A stretch of 64,000 bases of DNA from Streptomyces sp. L-9-10 (GCF_004151105.1 NZ_PHRF01000008.1:1-64000), one strand, 5' to 3'; numbered from the stretch's first letter, positions 9,356-18,958 are shown. Numbers and translations: made by a program. Notes: generated by a model from the sequence alone, not told the origin.

Positions 9356-9391
9356 AAAGGTGCTGGACCGCGTTCGCGGTCCAGCACCTTT
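9356..9391 (+). terminator. strong terminator after the glucanase gene
   Basis: A perfect 17-bp stem (AAAGGTGCTGGACCGCG and its complement) with a TT centre begins 21 bp after the stop and ends in CCTTTCT. It is the clearest intrinsic terminator in the window. Confidence 0.92.
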
Positions 9392-9768
9392 CTGGTTCCG
9401 TCAGATAGTCCCCGACTGCGACATGAACTCCACGACCCTGACGACGTATGGCATACAGACCATCGTTAGCAAGAGCAACCCAGACGTACGGCGAGCTACG
9501 GAGCGGATACGGGTACCGGAACCAGTCGTTCCGTTACGTGACACTAAAGCAACCCCTTAATTTTTCTTGAGCCTTGAAGCACATGGGGAGATGAGGCGAA
9601 TTTCCGCAGAGTCGCGATGCCGTCGCCATCGACTGACGTAGATCATATACCGTTCCGGCAGCCGCTCACGTACGCCGGGGCTCCCTCAACGCACCTGCGG
9701 GACAGCCGGAAACCCACTACCGGAGTGCATATGCCAAAGGCATAAATTATCCCCCGGGCGCCGGCCCG
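9392..9768. other. intergenic region between glucanase and SARP-like gene
   Basis: About 377 bp of convergent non-coding sequence, more AT-rich than its surroundings. One 66-codon frame on the plus strand (9360-9560) starts inside the terminator and has no RBS or recognisable sequence, so it is not called. ATGCC-AAA-GGCAT at about 9730-9743 and a short CGGGC/GCCCG hairpin at about 9755-9768 may end the minus-strand gene. Confidence 0.6.
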
Positions 9769-12700
9769 CTAGTTCCCGTAGCCCCTCAGCCGCCGCAGCC
9801 CGGCCAGCGCCCGCGCGGCCCGCTCCTCGTCGCTCCGGGCGCCGAGCCTGCGACTGATGGCGAGGCTCTCCTCCAGATGCGCCGCGGCCTGGTCCAGCCG
9901 CCCCGTGTCCTGCTCGGCCTGCGCCAGGTCGTACAACACCCCGGCTTCCTCACCTGCGGCTTGGATGCGCCGCATGACCGCGAGGGCGGCGATGTGCTTC
10001 GCCAGGGCCTGTTCGCCGCGACCGGCCGCACGATGGGCCCTGCCGGTCCCGTTGAGCGCGATCCCCTCGCCCCGCGCGTCCTCGACGGCACGCAGGGCGA
10101 CCAGCGCGCCCCCATAGAGAGTGAGGGCTTCGTCGATCTTCCCGAGCGCCGTCAGCACGCTCGCGAGATTCATCTGAAGGGTGGCTCGATCACCCTTTCC
10201 GCCCATATCGCTGGAGACATCGATCGCTTCTCGATAAGCGCGCTCAGCGGATTCCAGGTTACCGATCTTCTGGTACAGCTCCGCTATGTTGTTCAGCGTG
10301 CGATATCTTCCTCTGTCATCGCCGGCATCGGCGAATCCGGAAAGGGCGAGCAGGAAGCAATCAATCGCTTCCTGATGCCGCCCCAGCTGAAGATGGGTGA
10401 TTCCGAGCAAGTTGTGGCTACGCGCTATCTGGAACCCGTCATTGAATTGCATACGCAAAGCGAGAGATCGCTCTTGAAGGGTCTGGGCCAGCACGTACTG
10501 GCCGGTGTGCCACAACGGAAGCGACAGCTGGTGAATCGACTCGCTCTCCAGCTCCGAATCATTCAGGGACCGTGCGATCCCCAGGGCTTCGTTCGCGGTC
10601 GAGTGCGCCTCCTCGTACTGACCGCTCTGCGAGCACAGCGCACTCAGGTCGAGCAGGGCTCGCCCCCGCGCCGCGTCATCACCGACGGCACGCCAGTGGG
10701 CGACCGCTCGGCGCAACAGCGGTTCGGCCGTGACCAGATGCCCCTCCACGTTCCAATAGCCCGCCAACACATGAACGAACAGCGCCAGTTGACTTTCCGA
10801 CCCATGTCGGCGCGCCCAGTCGAGCGCGGCCATCAGATTGGCGCCTTCGGCGATCAGCCACCGCTCCGCCGCCCGCGCGTCGGCGATCTCGGGCCATGCG
10901 GTGGGGGGACGATCTCCGACGGGGATGCGTGAGCGGACGCGGTAGGCCAGCCGGTCGGCCCGGTCCGCGACACTCATGTAATGATCCACCAGACGGCGAA
11001 GTGCCTGATCGGAGTCGCTTTCGGTGTCCCGGTCGGCTTCTGTGCCCCGGTCGGCTTCTGTGCCCCGGTCGAATTCCGCCCCGCCCGAATCGGAACCTTC
11101 ATCGATCAGCGTACGGGCGTACACGCGCAGAAGATCATGCATGGTGAATCGGTGCGGTGACGGCTCGAAAATGAGGTGGTGAGCCAGGAGCTCTTCCAAA
11201 GCGTTCTCGGTCGCCTCGAAGGACAGTCCTGCCAGTGCCGCCACCGCGTGGGGACCGAACTCCAATCCGAAATGGAGTCCGATACGGCGGAAGACGAGCC
11301 GCTGCAAAGGCGTCAGCCATCGATAGGAAGCCGCGAAGACATGTGAAACATTCCGCTCACCGTCGCGCAATTGGGAAAGCTTTCCGCCACCATCGGTCAG
11401 TTGCTTGAGCAGGTCGGACGGGGTCCACGAAGGCCGGGCCAGCAGACGGCTTGCCAGGACATCCACAGCGAGCGGGAGATATCCGCAGATGCGGACTATT
11501 TCCGCGGTGTCGGCTTCCCGGGCCGCGCGCCGCGCGCCGAGCCGCTGGTTGAAGAGCGCGATGGCGTCCTCGCGCGGCAGCACGTCGAGGGAGACGGGCC
11601 GCACACCGGGCAGACCGGGCAGCCGCTGCCGGCTCGTCACGATGACCGCGGTCGGGGACGCGCCCGGAAGCAAGGGGCGGACCTGCGCGGGGCCGGCGGC
11701 ATCGTCCAGGATGACGAGCATGCGGCGGTCTCTCACCGTGGTGCGCCAGAGAGAGACCAACTCGGCCAGGCCCTGCGGGAGTTCCTTCGGAGGCGTACCG
11801 AGCAGGCGCAGCAGTTCGCCGAGCGCGTGGGCCGCGCTCAGCGGCGGGCGGTCGTCGGCGTGCCCGTGCAGATGCAGATAGATCCGGCCTGCCGGGAACA
11901 GGTCGCGCAGCTGATGCGCGAGGTGCACGGCCATCGACGTCTTGCCGACACCGCCCATGCCGTCGATCGCCTCGATGGTGACGACCGGCGCGGAGCCGCC
12001 GGAGGAGGGTCCACTCGTCTCGGAGAGCGCCGCTGTCAGCCGTCGCAGCTCGTCATCCCTACCGACCCACGGAATATCCCGGGGTACGTTGTCCGGAATC
12101 GTCCCTGCCGGCCGCGAAACGGTGCGCCTGACGATGCCTGCCTGCTCAAGCAGCGATGCCGCAGGGGCCTCCGAGAGAATCCCCTGATGGACCTGACGCA
12201 GCCGTCGGCCCGCGTCAAGGCCGACGTCACGGACCACGCGCTGGCGCGTCCTCTGCAACAGCTTGGTCGCCTCGGCCGCGCGCCTGCTGCCGTACAGGGC
12301 GAGAGCGAGTTGTTCGACGAGTGCTTCATCGACGGGGTGCTCCTCGGCCAGGGGCAGCAGCACGGGTACGGCGTCGGCGAACTTCCCCGCCGCCATGAGG
12401 ATTTCGGCGCGCACCATGGCGGCGATGAGGCTTCTCTCGCCGATGGTGAGGCGGAGTTGACCGGCCCAGTAGGCCGTGATCCCGGCCAGCGGTTCCCCGC
12501 GCCAGAGGCTCTCCGCGTGGTCGAGCAGACGGAGGGCCTCTCCCTCGTCGTCGCTGTCCTTCAAGGAGCGGGCCTGGTCGACGCAGCTCGTATAGCGGCG
12601 CAGGTCCACTCGGTCCGGATCGACGTTCATCACATAGGAGTTCGTACGGCTGTCCACAGCCGGTGCGTCGCTCCCGGCGACGCTCTTCAAGGCCCCACGG

Positions 12701-12912
12701 ATACGCGATATGTGCACGTACAGCGCGTCCCTGGCCTTACCCGGCGGATCGTCGTCCCAGATCCGGTGAATCAGCGTATCCACGCTCACGGTGCGACTGG
12801 CGTCCCAGGCGAGCGCGGCGAACGCCAGACGCGTTTTGACGGGACCGAGGTCTTTGCGTCGGCCGGCGGCCCGTACTTCGACCGATCCTGAAAGTCGAAT
12901 CTCGAACTCCAC
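9769..12912 (-). CDS. SARP-family regulator with STAND NTPase and TPRs (AfsR-like)
   Basis: A 1047-residue pathway-type activator. Order: OmpR-like winged helix (~1-90), bacterial transcriptional activation domain (~95-240), NB-ARC/STAND ATPase (~285-560) with P-loop GMGGVGKTS near residue 320 and 'MLVILDDA' as Walker B, a winged-helix 'FTMHDLLRVYA' segment, and C-terminal TPRs (~720-1040, e.g. 'LLGITHLQLGRHQEAIDCFL'). Length and order match AfsR-type SARPs, which activate antibiotic or morphogenetic genes after nucleotide-controlled oligomerisation. A charged tandem repeat (EFDRGTEADRGTEADRDTE) interrupts the linker near residue 620. GTG 12912 was chosen because GGGAGG lies six bases upstream; GTG 12966 is possible. 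It is divergent from the NLR-like gene. Its target genes are not evident. Confidence 0.9.
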   Translation of the reverse strand: MEFEIRLSGSVEVRAAGRRKDLGPVKTRLAFAALAWDASRTVSVDTLIHRIWDDDPPGKARDALYVHISRIRGALKSVAGSDAPAVDSRTNSYVMNVDPDRVDLRRYTSCVDQARSLKDSDDEGEALRLLDHAESLWRGEPLAGITAYWAGQLRLTIGERSLIAAMVRAEILMAAGKFADAVPVLLPLAEEHPVDEALVEQLALALYGSRRAAEATKLLQRTRQRVVRDVGLDAGRRLRQVHQGILSEAPAASLLEQAGIVRRTVSRPAGTIPDNVPRDIPWVGRDDELRRLTAALSETSGPSSGGSAPVVTIEAIDGMGGVGKTSMAVHLAHQLRDLFPAGRIYLHLHGHADDRPPLSAAHALGELLRLLGTPPKELPQGLAELVSLWRTTVRDRRMLVILDDAAGPAQVRPLLPGASPTAVIVTSRQRLPGLPGVRPVSLDVLPREDAIALFNQRLGARRAAREADTAEIVRICGYLPLAVDVLASRLLARPSWTPSDLLKQLTDGGGKLSQLRDGERNVSHVFAASYRWLTPLQRLVFRRIGLHFGLEFGPHAVAALAGLSFEATENALEELLAHHLIFEPSPHRFTMHDLLRVYARTLIDEGSDSGGAEFDRGTEADRGTEADRDTESDSDQALRRLVDHYMSVADRADRLAYRVRSRIPVGDRPPTAWPEIADARAAERWLIAEGANLMAALDWARRHGSESQLALFVHVLAGYWNVEGHLVTAEPLLRRAVAHWRAVGDDAARGRALLDLSALCSQSGQYEEAHSTANEALGIARSLNDSELESESIHQLSLPLWHTGQYVLAQTLQERSLALRMQFNDGFQIARSHNLLGITHLQLGRHQEAIDCFLLALSGFADAGDDRGRYRTLNNIAELYQKIGNLESAERAYREAIDVSSDMGGKGDRATLQMNLASVLTALGKIDEALTLYGGALVALRAVEDARGEGIALNGTGRAHRAAGRGEQALAKHIAALAVMRRIQAAGEEAGVLYDLAQAEQDTGRLDQAAAHLEESLAISRRLGARSDEERAARALAGLRRLRGYGN

Positions 12913-13145
12913 CAGCGTCCTCCCGCCGGTCCGGCCCGCTACAGGCCGGGTATCCGAGCGTGCCACGGAGGCCCCCCACCTGGCTATATGGGCCTCTTTG
13001 AAGTCCGAAACTGACTTACGACTGAACGAATCTGTTCATCCCCGGCGTCAGATGGGGAAGGACTCCCTAGCTGGCTGATGACGAGGCATTCCCGCTGCAT
13101 ATGCTGCTGGCATGATCGTTACGGTGCCGAAGGGGGGCTATAGAG

Positions 13146-15659
13146 GTGCCATTACCGGAATCCGACCGAGCCGGAGCGCTGTTGTCGGCCATGGTCGCGT
13201 GCGCCACTGACCGGGAATCCGCCGCATGGCGGGAATTGGCCGCCGTCGCGGAAGCGGCGGCCGGGACAGATCTGACGGTGGCCCGTTTATGGCCCCGTGC
13301 CATACATGAATCAGATTTCCCCACGGTCCGCACAGAACCGGAAGAAGAGACAGGAAGTGCCGGAGCCGCTTCGCTGTTGAGACAACTCGCCCTGGCACTG
13401 CACGCGTTGGCCGCACGCGACCCCGGCACCGACGCCGCCGTGCGTGACTGGTTACGACGTCACTCCCCGCCCGCGGGCCGGCGGACGACGCACACGAACA
13501 CGATCGCGGGCGCTGCCGTTCTCCATGGTCCGGTCGTACAGGCCCGCGACATCCAGGGCGGAATCCACTTTCACCAGCCGGCCCGCGAGGACGCGCCCCG
13601 GCCCCCCGTTCCCCGCCAACTTCCCCCGATGCGGCGGGCGTTGGTGGACCGCGAAGAGGATGTGCAAGCCCTCGACGCCCTGCGCGCCCAGCGTCCGGCG
13701 CAGGCATCCCAGCTCCTGGTCGTCAGCGGGTTCCCCGGCATCGGAAAGACCACACTCGCCTCACGCTGGCTGCACGAGAACGCGAGCAGCTTTCCCGACG
13801 GCCAGCTGTACGCCGACCTGGGCGGTCATGCCACCGAAGGGACCACTGGCGGTCCTGTCCCCGCCGCCACCGTGCTGGAAGGCTTCCTGTACGCGCTCGG
13901 AGCGCCCTCCGTACCCGCGGACACCGCGCAACGGATAGCGCTGTGGCGCTCGTTGACCTCGGGACTGCGACTGGCCGTTCTGCTGGACAACGCGTTCACC
14001 GCGGCGCAGGTGCGGCCCCTGCTGCTCGGCACGCCCACCGGGCTCACCGTGGTGACCAGCAGAAACCACCTCACCGGCCTGCTCGCCGACGGCGCGGCCA
14101 TACACCGGCTCGGCGCCCTCACTCCGGAATCGGCCGTCGAGCTCCTGACCGTCGGCGGTGGCGGCGGGCGCGTCGCACAGGATCCGGCGGCGGCACGCGA
14201 AGTGGTCACCCTCTGCGCCTGTCTGCCCCTCGCGGTCTGTCTGGCCGCCGCCCAACTCGTGCTCCGCCCCCACCGTTCCGTATCCGCCCTCGCCGAGAGC
14301 CTGTCCCAGGATCAGGGACCGCTCGACGCCCTGCGTGTCGATGGAGAAGCCGTGGTGCGCTCCGCACTGGACATGTCGTACGGTCTGCTGCCCCGCGAGA
14401 GCGCGACGCTCTACCGGCGGATGGGGCTTCTGCCCACGGAGCGCTACGACCTCTTCATGCTCACCGCGATCGGCGGTGACGGAGCGATCGGCGGTGATGG
14501 AGCGGCCGACGGCACCACCCGTACGGCCGGGACGGACGCCGTGGACATGGCCGTCGGCGCCCTGCTGGAGGCCAACCTCCTGGAGGAGACAAGCCCGGGG
14601 ATCTACCGCTTCCACGATCTCGTACGCCCCCACGCCCGCCGGCGCGGCGACGCGGAGGAGAGCGACTCCCGGCGTGAGCACGTACTGCGCCGCTTCGTCG
14701 ACTGGTGTCTGATCACCGCGACGAAGGCGGAGGAGATCCTCACCCCCAGCCACCGCATGCCGACGCGCGAACTCCCCCCTTCGCCCGTCCTGCCCACTCC
14801 GCTCGCGACCCCGGCCGAGGCGCTGACCTGGCTGGATACGCACCGCAACGGGCTCATGGCCGCTGTACGGCACTGTGCCGACGCGGGATGGCACAGTGCC
14901 TGCTGGTGGCTGGTGGATGCCATGTGGCCACTTTTCCTGCGGTTGCGCCCCTCCGAGATGTGGGTTGAAGCGCACCACACGGGCCTCTTGGCGGCACGCG
15001 CGAGCGGCTCCAGGGACGGCGAGGGCCGCATGCTGGCCTCGGGCGCGATCGGCCTGCGCAACGCCGGGCGGTACGAGGAGGCCGCCGACTGGTACGTCCA
15101 GGCGCTGGAGCACGCCACCTCCGACGGTGACCTCCGGCAACAGGCGCAGGCCGTGAACGGACTGGGGCACATCGAACTGCTCACCTCGCGCTTCGACGAG
15201 GCTCGTGCGCACTTCGAACAGGCCCTGCGCCTCCGCGAGTCGATCGGCTACCGGCGCGGTGCCGCGCTCTCCAGAAGACGTCTCGGCGAGACCGCCTCGG
15301 CGACCGGTGATCACCGTACGGCGGCCCGGCATCTGACCCGGGCCCATGCCGAACTGGAGTCCCAGGGGGAAGCCTACGAAGCGGCGCGCGCCCTGGCTCT
15401 CCTCGGCCATGTCCTGGACTGCGACGGGGACCACGAAGCGGGTACCCAACGGCTGCGCGAGGCGCTGGAGATGTTCCGGGGACCCGACGCCCAGTCCGGG
15501 CACTGGCAGGGGCGTTCCCTGGAATGGCTCGGACAGGCCGCCGAGCGGCAGGGCGACGTGGCGGAGGCGCGCCGGTGCTACGAGGCCGCCCAGGACCTCT
15601 TCCAGCGGCTGGACCCGGCCGAAGCGCAGCGCCTCGACGACCGGCTGCGGCAGCTGTGA
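13146..15659 (+). CDS. NLR-like STAND NTPase with RHIM/BASS-like motif and TPRs
   Basis: An 837-residue signalling ATPase. The N-terminal ~115 residues are helical and unassigned. Residues 118-143 contain 'HGPVVQARDIQGGIHFH', a short beta-strand motif resembling bacterial amyloid signalling (RHIM-type) motifs. The NB-ARC domain follows, with P-loop GFPGIGKTT near 200, Walker B 'LAVLLDN' and 'RFHDLVRPHA' in the winged helix. The last ~250 residues are TPRs (e.g. 'GRYEEAADWYVQALEHA'). Unlike the SARP next door it has no DNA-binding domain, so it looks like a sensor/oligomeriser, not an activator. The GTG start follows AAGGGGGG. Codons 3, 48 and 103 are TTA, so translation should need the bldA tRNA. 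The stretch 'AIGGDGAIGGDG' (near 14470-14505) is a small in-frame duplication. A protein with the same motif is encoded at 19120-19554. Confidence 0.85.
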   Translation: MPLPESDRAGALLSAMVACATDRESAAWRELAAVAEAAAGTDLTVARLWPRAIHESDFPTVRTEPEEETGSAGAASLLRQLALALHALAARDPGTDAAVRDWLRRHSPPAGRRTTHTNTIAGAAVLHGPVVQARDIQGGIHFHQPAREDAPRPPVPRQLPPMRRALVDREEDVQALDALRAQRPAQASQLLVVSGFPGIGKTTLASRWLHENASSFPDGQLYADLGGHATEGTTGGPVPAATVLEGFLYALGAPSVPADTAQRIALWRSLTSGLRLAVLLDNAFTAAQVRPLLLGTPTGLTVVTSRNHLTGLLADGAAIHRLGALTPESAVELLTVGGGGGRVAQDPAAAREVVTLCACLPLAVCLAAAQLVLRPHRSVSALAESLSQDQGPLDALRVDGEAVVRSALDMSYGLLPRESATLYRRMGLLPTERYDLFMLTAIGGDGAIGGDGAADGTTRTAGTDAVDMAVGALLEANLLEETSPGIYRFHDLVRPHARRRGDAEESDSRREHVLRRFVDWCLITATKAEEILTPSHRMPTRELPPSPVLPTPLATPAEALTWLDTHRNGLMAAVRHCADAGWHSACWWLVDAMWPLFLRLRPSEMWVEAHHTGLLAARASGSRDGEGRMLASGAIGLRNAGRYEEAADWYVQALEHATSDGDLRQQAQAVNGLGHIELLTSRFDEARAHFEQALRLRESIGYRRGAALSRRRLGETASATGDHRTAARHLTRAHAELESQGEAYEAARALALLGHVLDCDGDHEAGTQRLREALEMFRGPDAQSGHWQGRSLEWLGQAAERQGDVAEARRCYEAAQDLFQRLDPAEAQRLDDRLRQL
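13497..13574 (+). other. RHIM-like amyloid signalling motif in the NLR-like protein
   Basis: Residues 118-143 of the NLR-like protein: NTIAG...LHGPVVQAR...GGIHFH. It has the alternating hydrophobic/Gly pattern around a V-Q-A core described for RHIM-type and BASS3-type motifs, placed between the N-terminal helical region and the NTPase as expected for the receptor side. The core's usual Gly is Arg here. Identification is by pattern recognition only. Confidence 0.6.
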
Positions 15660-15700
15660 GCGCTGCCGCAGCCGGCTTCTCCGTCCCCCGCTGTCGTCGG

Positions 15701-16312
15701 TCAGAGACGACCGTCCCGCTCACGCAGACGGACGGACCGGAGCGATTCCAGCGGCTCTCCGGCCACCAGCCAGGCGTGCACCACCGAGGCCACGGCATAC
15801 GGCGGAGCCGGACACCGCGCCCCGTCCGCTTCCGGCCACGCCGGGATGACGACTCCCCCGCCGCGCCGTGTTCCGAGGACGCATCCGTTCTCGGAGTCGG
15901 GCACGGCGGCGACGAGGCAGCCCGGATGACGCGCGATCAGTTCGTTCGCGCGATGGAGTGCCGCCCGCGGTGGCAACGGCGTCCGGGACACGAGCACATC
16001 GGCGTACTCCACCCGGTCCGCTTCCCCCGGAGCGTCCGGATTCACCCACAGATGCAGGTCGCATGGACCATGACCCGACGGGTACGGACGGCTCCCCGCC
16101 GCTTCGGGCACCGCGTCGAGCCGGACAGCGACCAGACCGTGCGCGGTCTCCGACCTCCAGCTGATGGAGGCGGAGACAGCGACCAGGCCGGCGCGGCGAC
16201 GATCCGAACAGGCATCGGCGGACGTACGCCGGACACCGACGTCGGCGGACGTACGCCGGACACCGAACCGCACCGCGCACCACGCGGCGTCCGGTACCGT
16301 ACGCCGGCTCAT
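15701..16312 (-). CDS. conserved hypothetical protein, coupled to the GT-B-like gene
   Basis: A 203-residue protein I do not recognise. Its ATG overlaps the stop of the upstream gene (ATGA), so the two are translationally coupled and probably act together. No membrane segment or catalytic motif is obvious. Visible landmarks are 'GPCDLHLWVNPD' in the middle and a C-terminal 'PPYAVASVVHAWLV'. Near the N-terminus 'GVRRTSAD' occurs twice in tandem, from a 24-bp DNA duplication around 16230-16270, so this segment is probably dispensable. It is convergent with the NLR-like gene. Function unknown. Confidence 0.7.
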   Translation of the reverse strand: MSRRTVPDAAWCAVRFGVRRTSADVGVRRTSADACSDRRRAGLVAVSASISWRSETAHGLVAVRLDAVPEAAGSRPYPSGHGPCDLHLWVNPDAPGEADRVEYADVLVSRTPLPPRAALHRANELIARHPGCLVAAVPDSENGCVLGTRRGGGVVIPAWPEADGARCPAPPYAVASVVHAWLVAGEPLESLRSVRLRERDGRL

Positions 16313-17553
16313 CGCCGCGCCGCCCACGGGTCGACGGCCTCCCACTGTTCCAGCGGCGGTGGCAGGGGCAAGGGCGGAACGAGCGGCGCCCAGGCCGGTT
16401 CACCCAGCTTCAGCAGACGGTAGATGACCGTGCGCATCCGCTGGTGGAACTGGCCGGGCGCCGACGACAGCAGGGCGGCCACCTGCTCGTACTGCCCCGG
16501 ACGATGCCGCTCCGCGGCGTAGCGCACCTGCTCGTCCAGTGGATACGCGGGAGAGATCACCGGTGCCAGAGTGGCCAGGAGCGCCGCCGGCGAGGAGGCC
16601 GAGATCTCGCGCCTCGGTCCGGGTGTGAGCAGCATGGTGGCGTCCGTGAGGGTTCCGTACGCCGTGAGCGACCCGTGGTCGCCGATGATGCAGTCGGCGG
16701 CGATCAGCGGCGCCAGCCAGTCCGCTTCCGGGGGCACGACCGCGATCCCCCGGCCGCGGCAGCCGGCCAGCCAGCTCTGCACCTGCCAACCCCCGTGGCC
16801 TGCGAAGACATTCGGATGGAGCAGCAGGGCGACCCGGTAGTCACGCCCGGGAAGCTGGCTCAGCAGCTGCGGCAGCAGGGTGTCGAGCCGTCCGAAGGTG
16901 GAGGTGGGCCCCCACGTCGAGGGGACGATCACGAGCCGCTGCCCCGCTTCGAGCCCCAGCGCCCTGCGGTACTGCTCGCGCCGGGGCATCCCGGCCACGA
17001 TGCGGTCGACACAGGGATCCCCCACCACATGGGCCACCGGAAGCGCCTCGGGGCAGGATCGCCCCAGTTCCTCCAGATCGCGCTCGTGCGCGTAGACGAT
17101 CGCTGCCGGACCCACCCGTCCCTCGTGCAGAAGATGCTGACGGCTCAGCATCCCGGGCGACCGCGTCTCCCCCGGTTTCAGGGAGGAGGTGTCGGTGAGC
17201 AGTTTGATGTGGCCGGCTCCGTGCGAGATGCGTACGACCGGAGCCCGCAACTCGTGCACCCCCCGGGACCCGGCGGCCAGCGCCAGGTCGAACTCGGCCT
17301 GCCGGGCCTCCTCCCAGGGCACGGTGGCGATGCCCAGGCTCTCCAGATACCGCGAGACACCCTCCCCGAAGGCGTGCGGCGGGGCGGTGAAAACCACCTG
17401 GATACGGAAGTCGGCCTCCAGCAGGCAGAAGACCTCGCGCAGACGCTGTGCGAAGGTCACGGTGTGAGCGACGACCAGCAACCGCTTGCAGTCCTGTACG
17501 GTCAGCCACCGACCCTGTTCGATCAGCGCCGGTTTCGTGGTTTTGACAGACAC
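16309..17553 (-). CDS. GT-B-fold-like protein (CDP-glycerol glycerophosphotransferase-like)
   Basis: A 414-residue cytoplasmic protein. The N-terminal half opens with 'RLLVVAHTVTFAQRLREVF'; the C-terminal half has 'VPSTWGPTSTFGRLD', 'VALLLHPNVFAGHGG' and 'AADCIIGDHGSLTAYGTLTD', the pattern of the nucleotide-sugar/nucleotide-alditol-binding half of GT-B enzymes related to TagB/TagF. The Pro-rich tail (PPLPLPPPLEQW) is unusual. GTG 17553 follows GGGAG. It is coupled by ATGA to a 203-residue unknown protein. It may transfer a glycerol- or sugar-phosphate, or it may be a non-enzymatic relative; I cannot decide. Confidence 0.65.
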   Translation of the reverse strand: MSVKTTKPALIEQGRWLTVQDCKRLLVVAHTVTFAQRLREVFCLLEADFRIQVVFTAPPHAFGEGVSRYLESLGIATVPWEEARQAEFDLALAAGSRGVHELRAPVVRISHGAGHIKLLTDTSSLKPGETRSPGMLSRQHLLHEGRVGPAAIVYAHERDLEELGRSCPEALPVAHVVGDPCVDRIVAGMPRREQYRRALGLEAGQRLVIVPSTWGPTSTFGRLDTLLPQLLSQLPGRDYRVALLLHPNVFAGHGGWQVQSWLAGCRGRGIAVVPPEADWLAPLIAADCIIGDHGSLTAYGTLTDATMLLTPGPRREISASSPAALLATLAPVISPAYPLDEQVRYAAERHRPGQYEQVAALLSSAPGQFHQRMRTVIYRLLKLGEPAWAPLVPPLPLPPPLEQWEAVDPWAARR

Positions 17554-17825
17554 AACACTCCCCCATGCTTGTCGCTGCGTTCAGCAGTCGACAGAGGGGG
17601 TGCCCGGGGCACACGGCGCTTTCCTTGCAGACCCCTTGCAGGCACCTTGTCCGGCCACGTCCCACCGCGATCGAGGACCTTTTCACCCGATTCATCCAGC
17701 GCCGGCGGCCGAGGGCAGGGGCATCGCGCCCGGGGCCGGGGGGGGCGGGGCATCGCGCCTGGGGGGGCGGGGGCGGGGGCCGTTCGGCCGATCCGGGGCC
17801 GAGTGGACCCCCGTAGTCTCCCCGC

Positions 17826-18958
17826 GTGGCAACCACCCCGCTTCCCCGGCCCGTACCACGACTCCTCGTCACCGCACTGTGCGTGGCACTCGTCGCCGTG
17901 TGGCTGCTCGACATGCAGTCCTGGCAGGGGCTGGGCCGGCGGTACGAGTGGCTGCCCCCTCTGGTGTCCGGGCCGGTGGCCGCCATGCTGTTGGTGCTGC
18001 CCGGCCGATGGCTGTCACTGGAGCGGCGCGCCTGGGCCGCGGCGTCCGGTTCGCTGGTGCTGACGGGTCTGATGTCGCTGGCCGGCTGGGCGGGCGTCGG
18101 CCGGGGCCTGCTGGAGACGGCGGCGCTGCTGGTCATGCTGGCGCGTGCCGGTGGGTCGGACGGCCGTACGTCGCCGTGCCGCTCGGGGCCGCGGTGGTCG
18201 TCGCCCCGGTGCGGATGGCGAACCCGGATTCGCTGCTGTTCGCCTTCCTGCTCACCTACGCCGTCGGCGCGGCGGTCGCCCTGGGCTGCTACCTGCGGGT
18301 GCAGGACACCCGCAGGGCCCGTCTGGTGCGGGCCATACGCCAGGGAGAGCGGATCGAGCTGGCGTGGGACCTGCACGACTTCGTCGCCCACCACGTCACC
18401 GGCATCGTCGTACAGGCCAACGCCGCACGGGCCGTCCACGAGACGGCGCCGGAGCAGATCGACCCGATCCTGGAGAACATCCAGAAGGCCGGCATGGAGA
18501 CCCTGGACTCCATGCGACGCCTCGTACGGGTGCTGCGCGAGGTGGACGGCGGGCGGCGGCGTCCGGGGGAACTGTTCACCGAACTGGCCGCGCTGGTCTC
18601 CGACTTCTGCGGTGACGACGGCCAGGCGCCACCCTGTCCGCGGCCGGCCCCGCCAGCGCGGCGCGGCTCGCGCCCGAGGCGCAGACCTCCGTGCACCGCG
18701 TGGTGCAGGAGTCGCTGACCAACGCGCGCCGCCACGCCCCCGGCGCCCTCGTGGCCGTCCGCGTGGCCATGGAGGGCGGACGGCTCCAGGTCGACGTGCG
18801 CAACTCACGGCCCGCCACGCCACCGCCCGCCACGCCGGTCGGTGGCCGCGGCGGCTTCGGCATGGTCGGGCTGAAGGAGCGCGTGACGGCGGTGGACGGC
18901 ACGATGGAGGCGGGCGGGACGCCGGCCGGCACGTGACCGCCGCCTACCCGCTGGGGCA
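17826..18958 (+). pseudogene. frameshifted NarL-type sensor histidine kinase
   Basis: The pieces of one HisKA_3 sensor kinase lie in three reading frames. The N-terminal membrane part ('LLVTALCVALVAVWLLD', 'LVSGPVAAMLLVLP') runs to about 18150. A shifted frame carries two more membrane segments and the H-box 'ERIELAWDLHDFVAHHVTG'. A second shift near 18625 leads to the ATPase part 'HRVVQESLTNARRHAPG' and 'GFGMVGLKERV'. A third near 18910 restores the usual C-terminal 'HVTAAYPL'. Joined, they give a normal kinase of ~375 residues. Three breaks in 0.8 kb, intact neighbours and no response-regulator gene alongside suggest real decay, but sequencing indels in GC-rich DNA are possible. A G-run-rich near-repeat lies just upstream at about 17727-17782. 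Confidence 0.8.

Noticed and set aside
9360..9560. 66-codon frame after the glucanase gene
   Set aside because: Starts within the terminator stem, no RBS, no recognisable sequence.
17486..18718. intact second kinase gene in another frame
   Set aside because: Its first ~230 codons are shadow sequence; only the middle portion matches a kinase and is better explained as one frameshifted gene.
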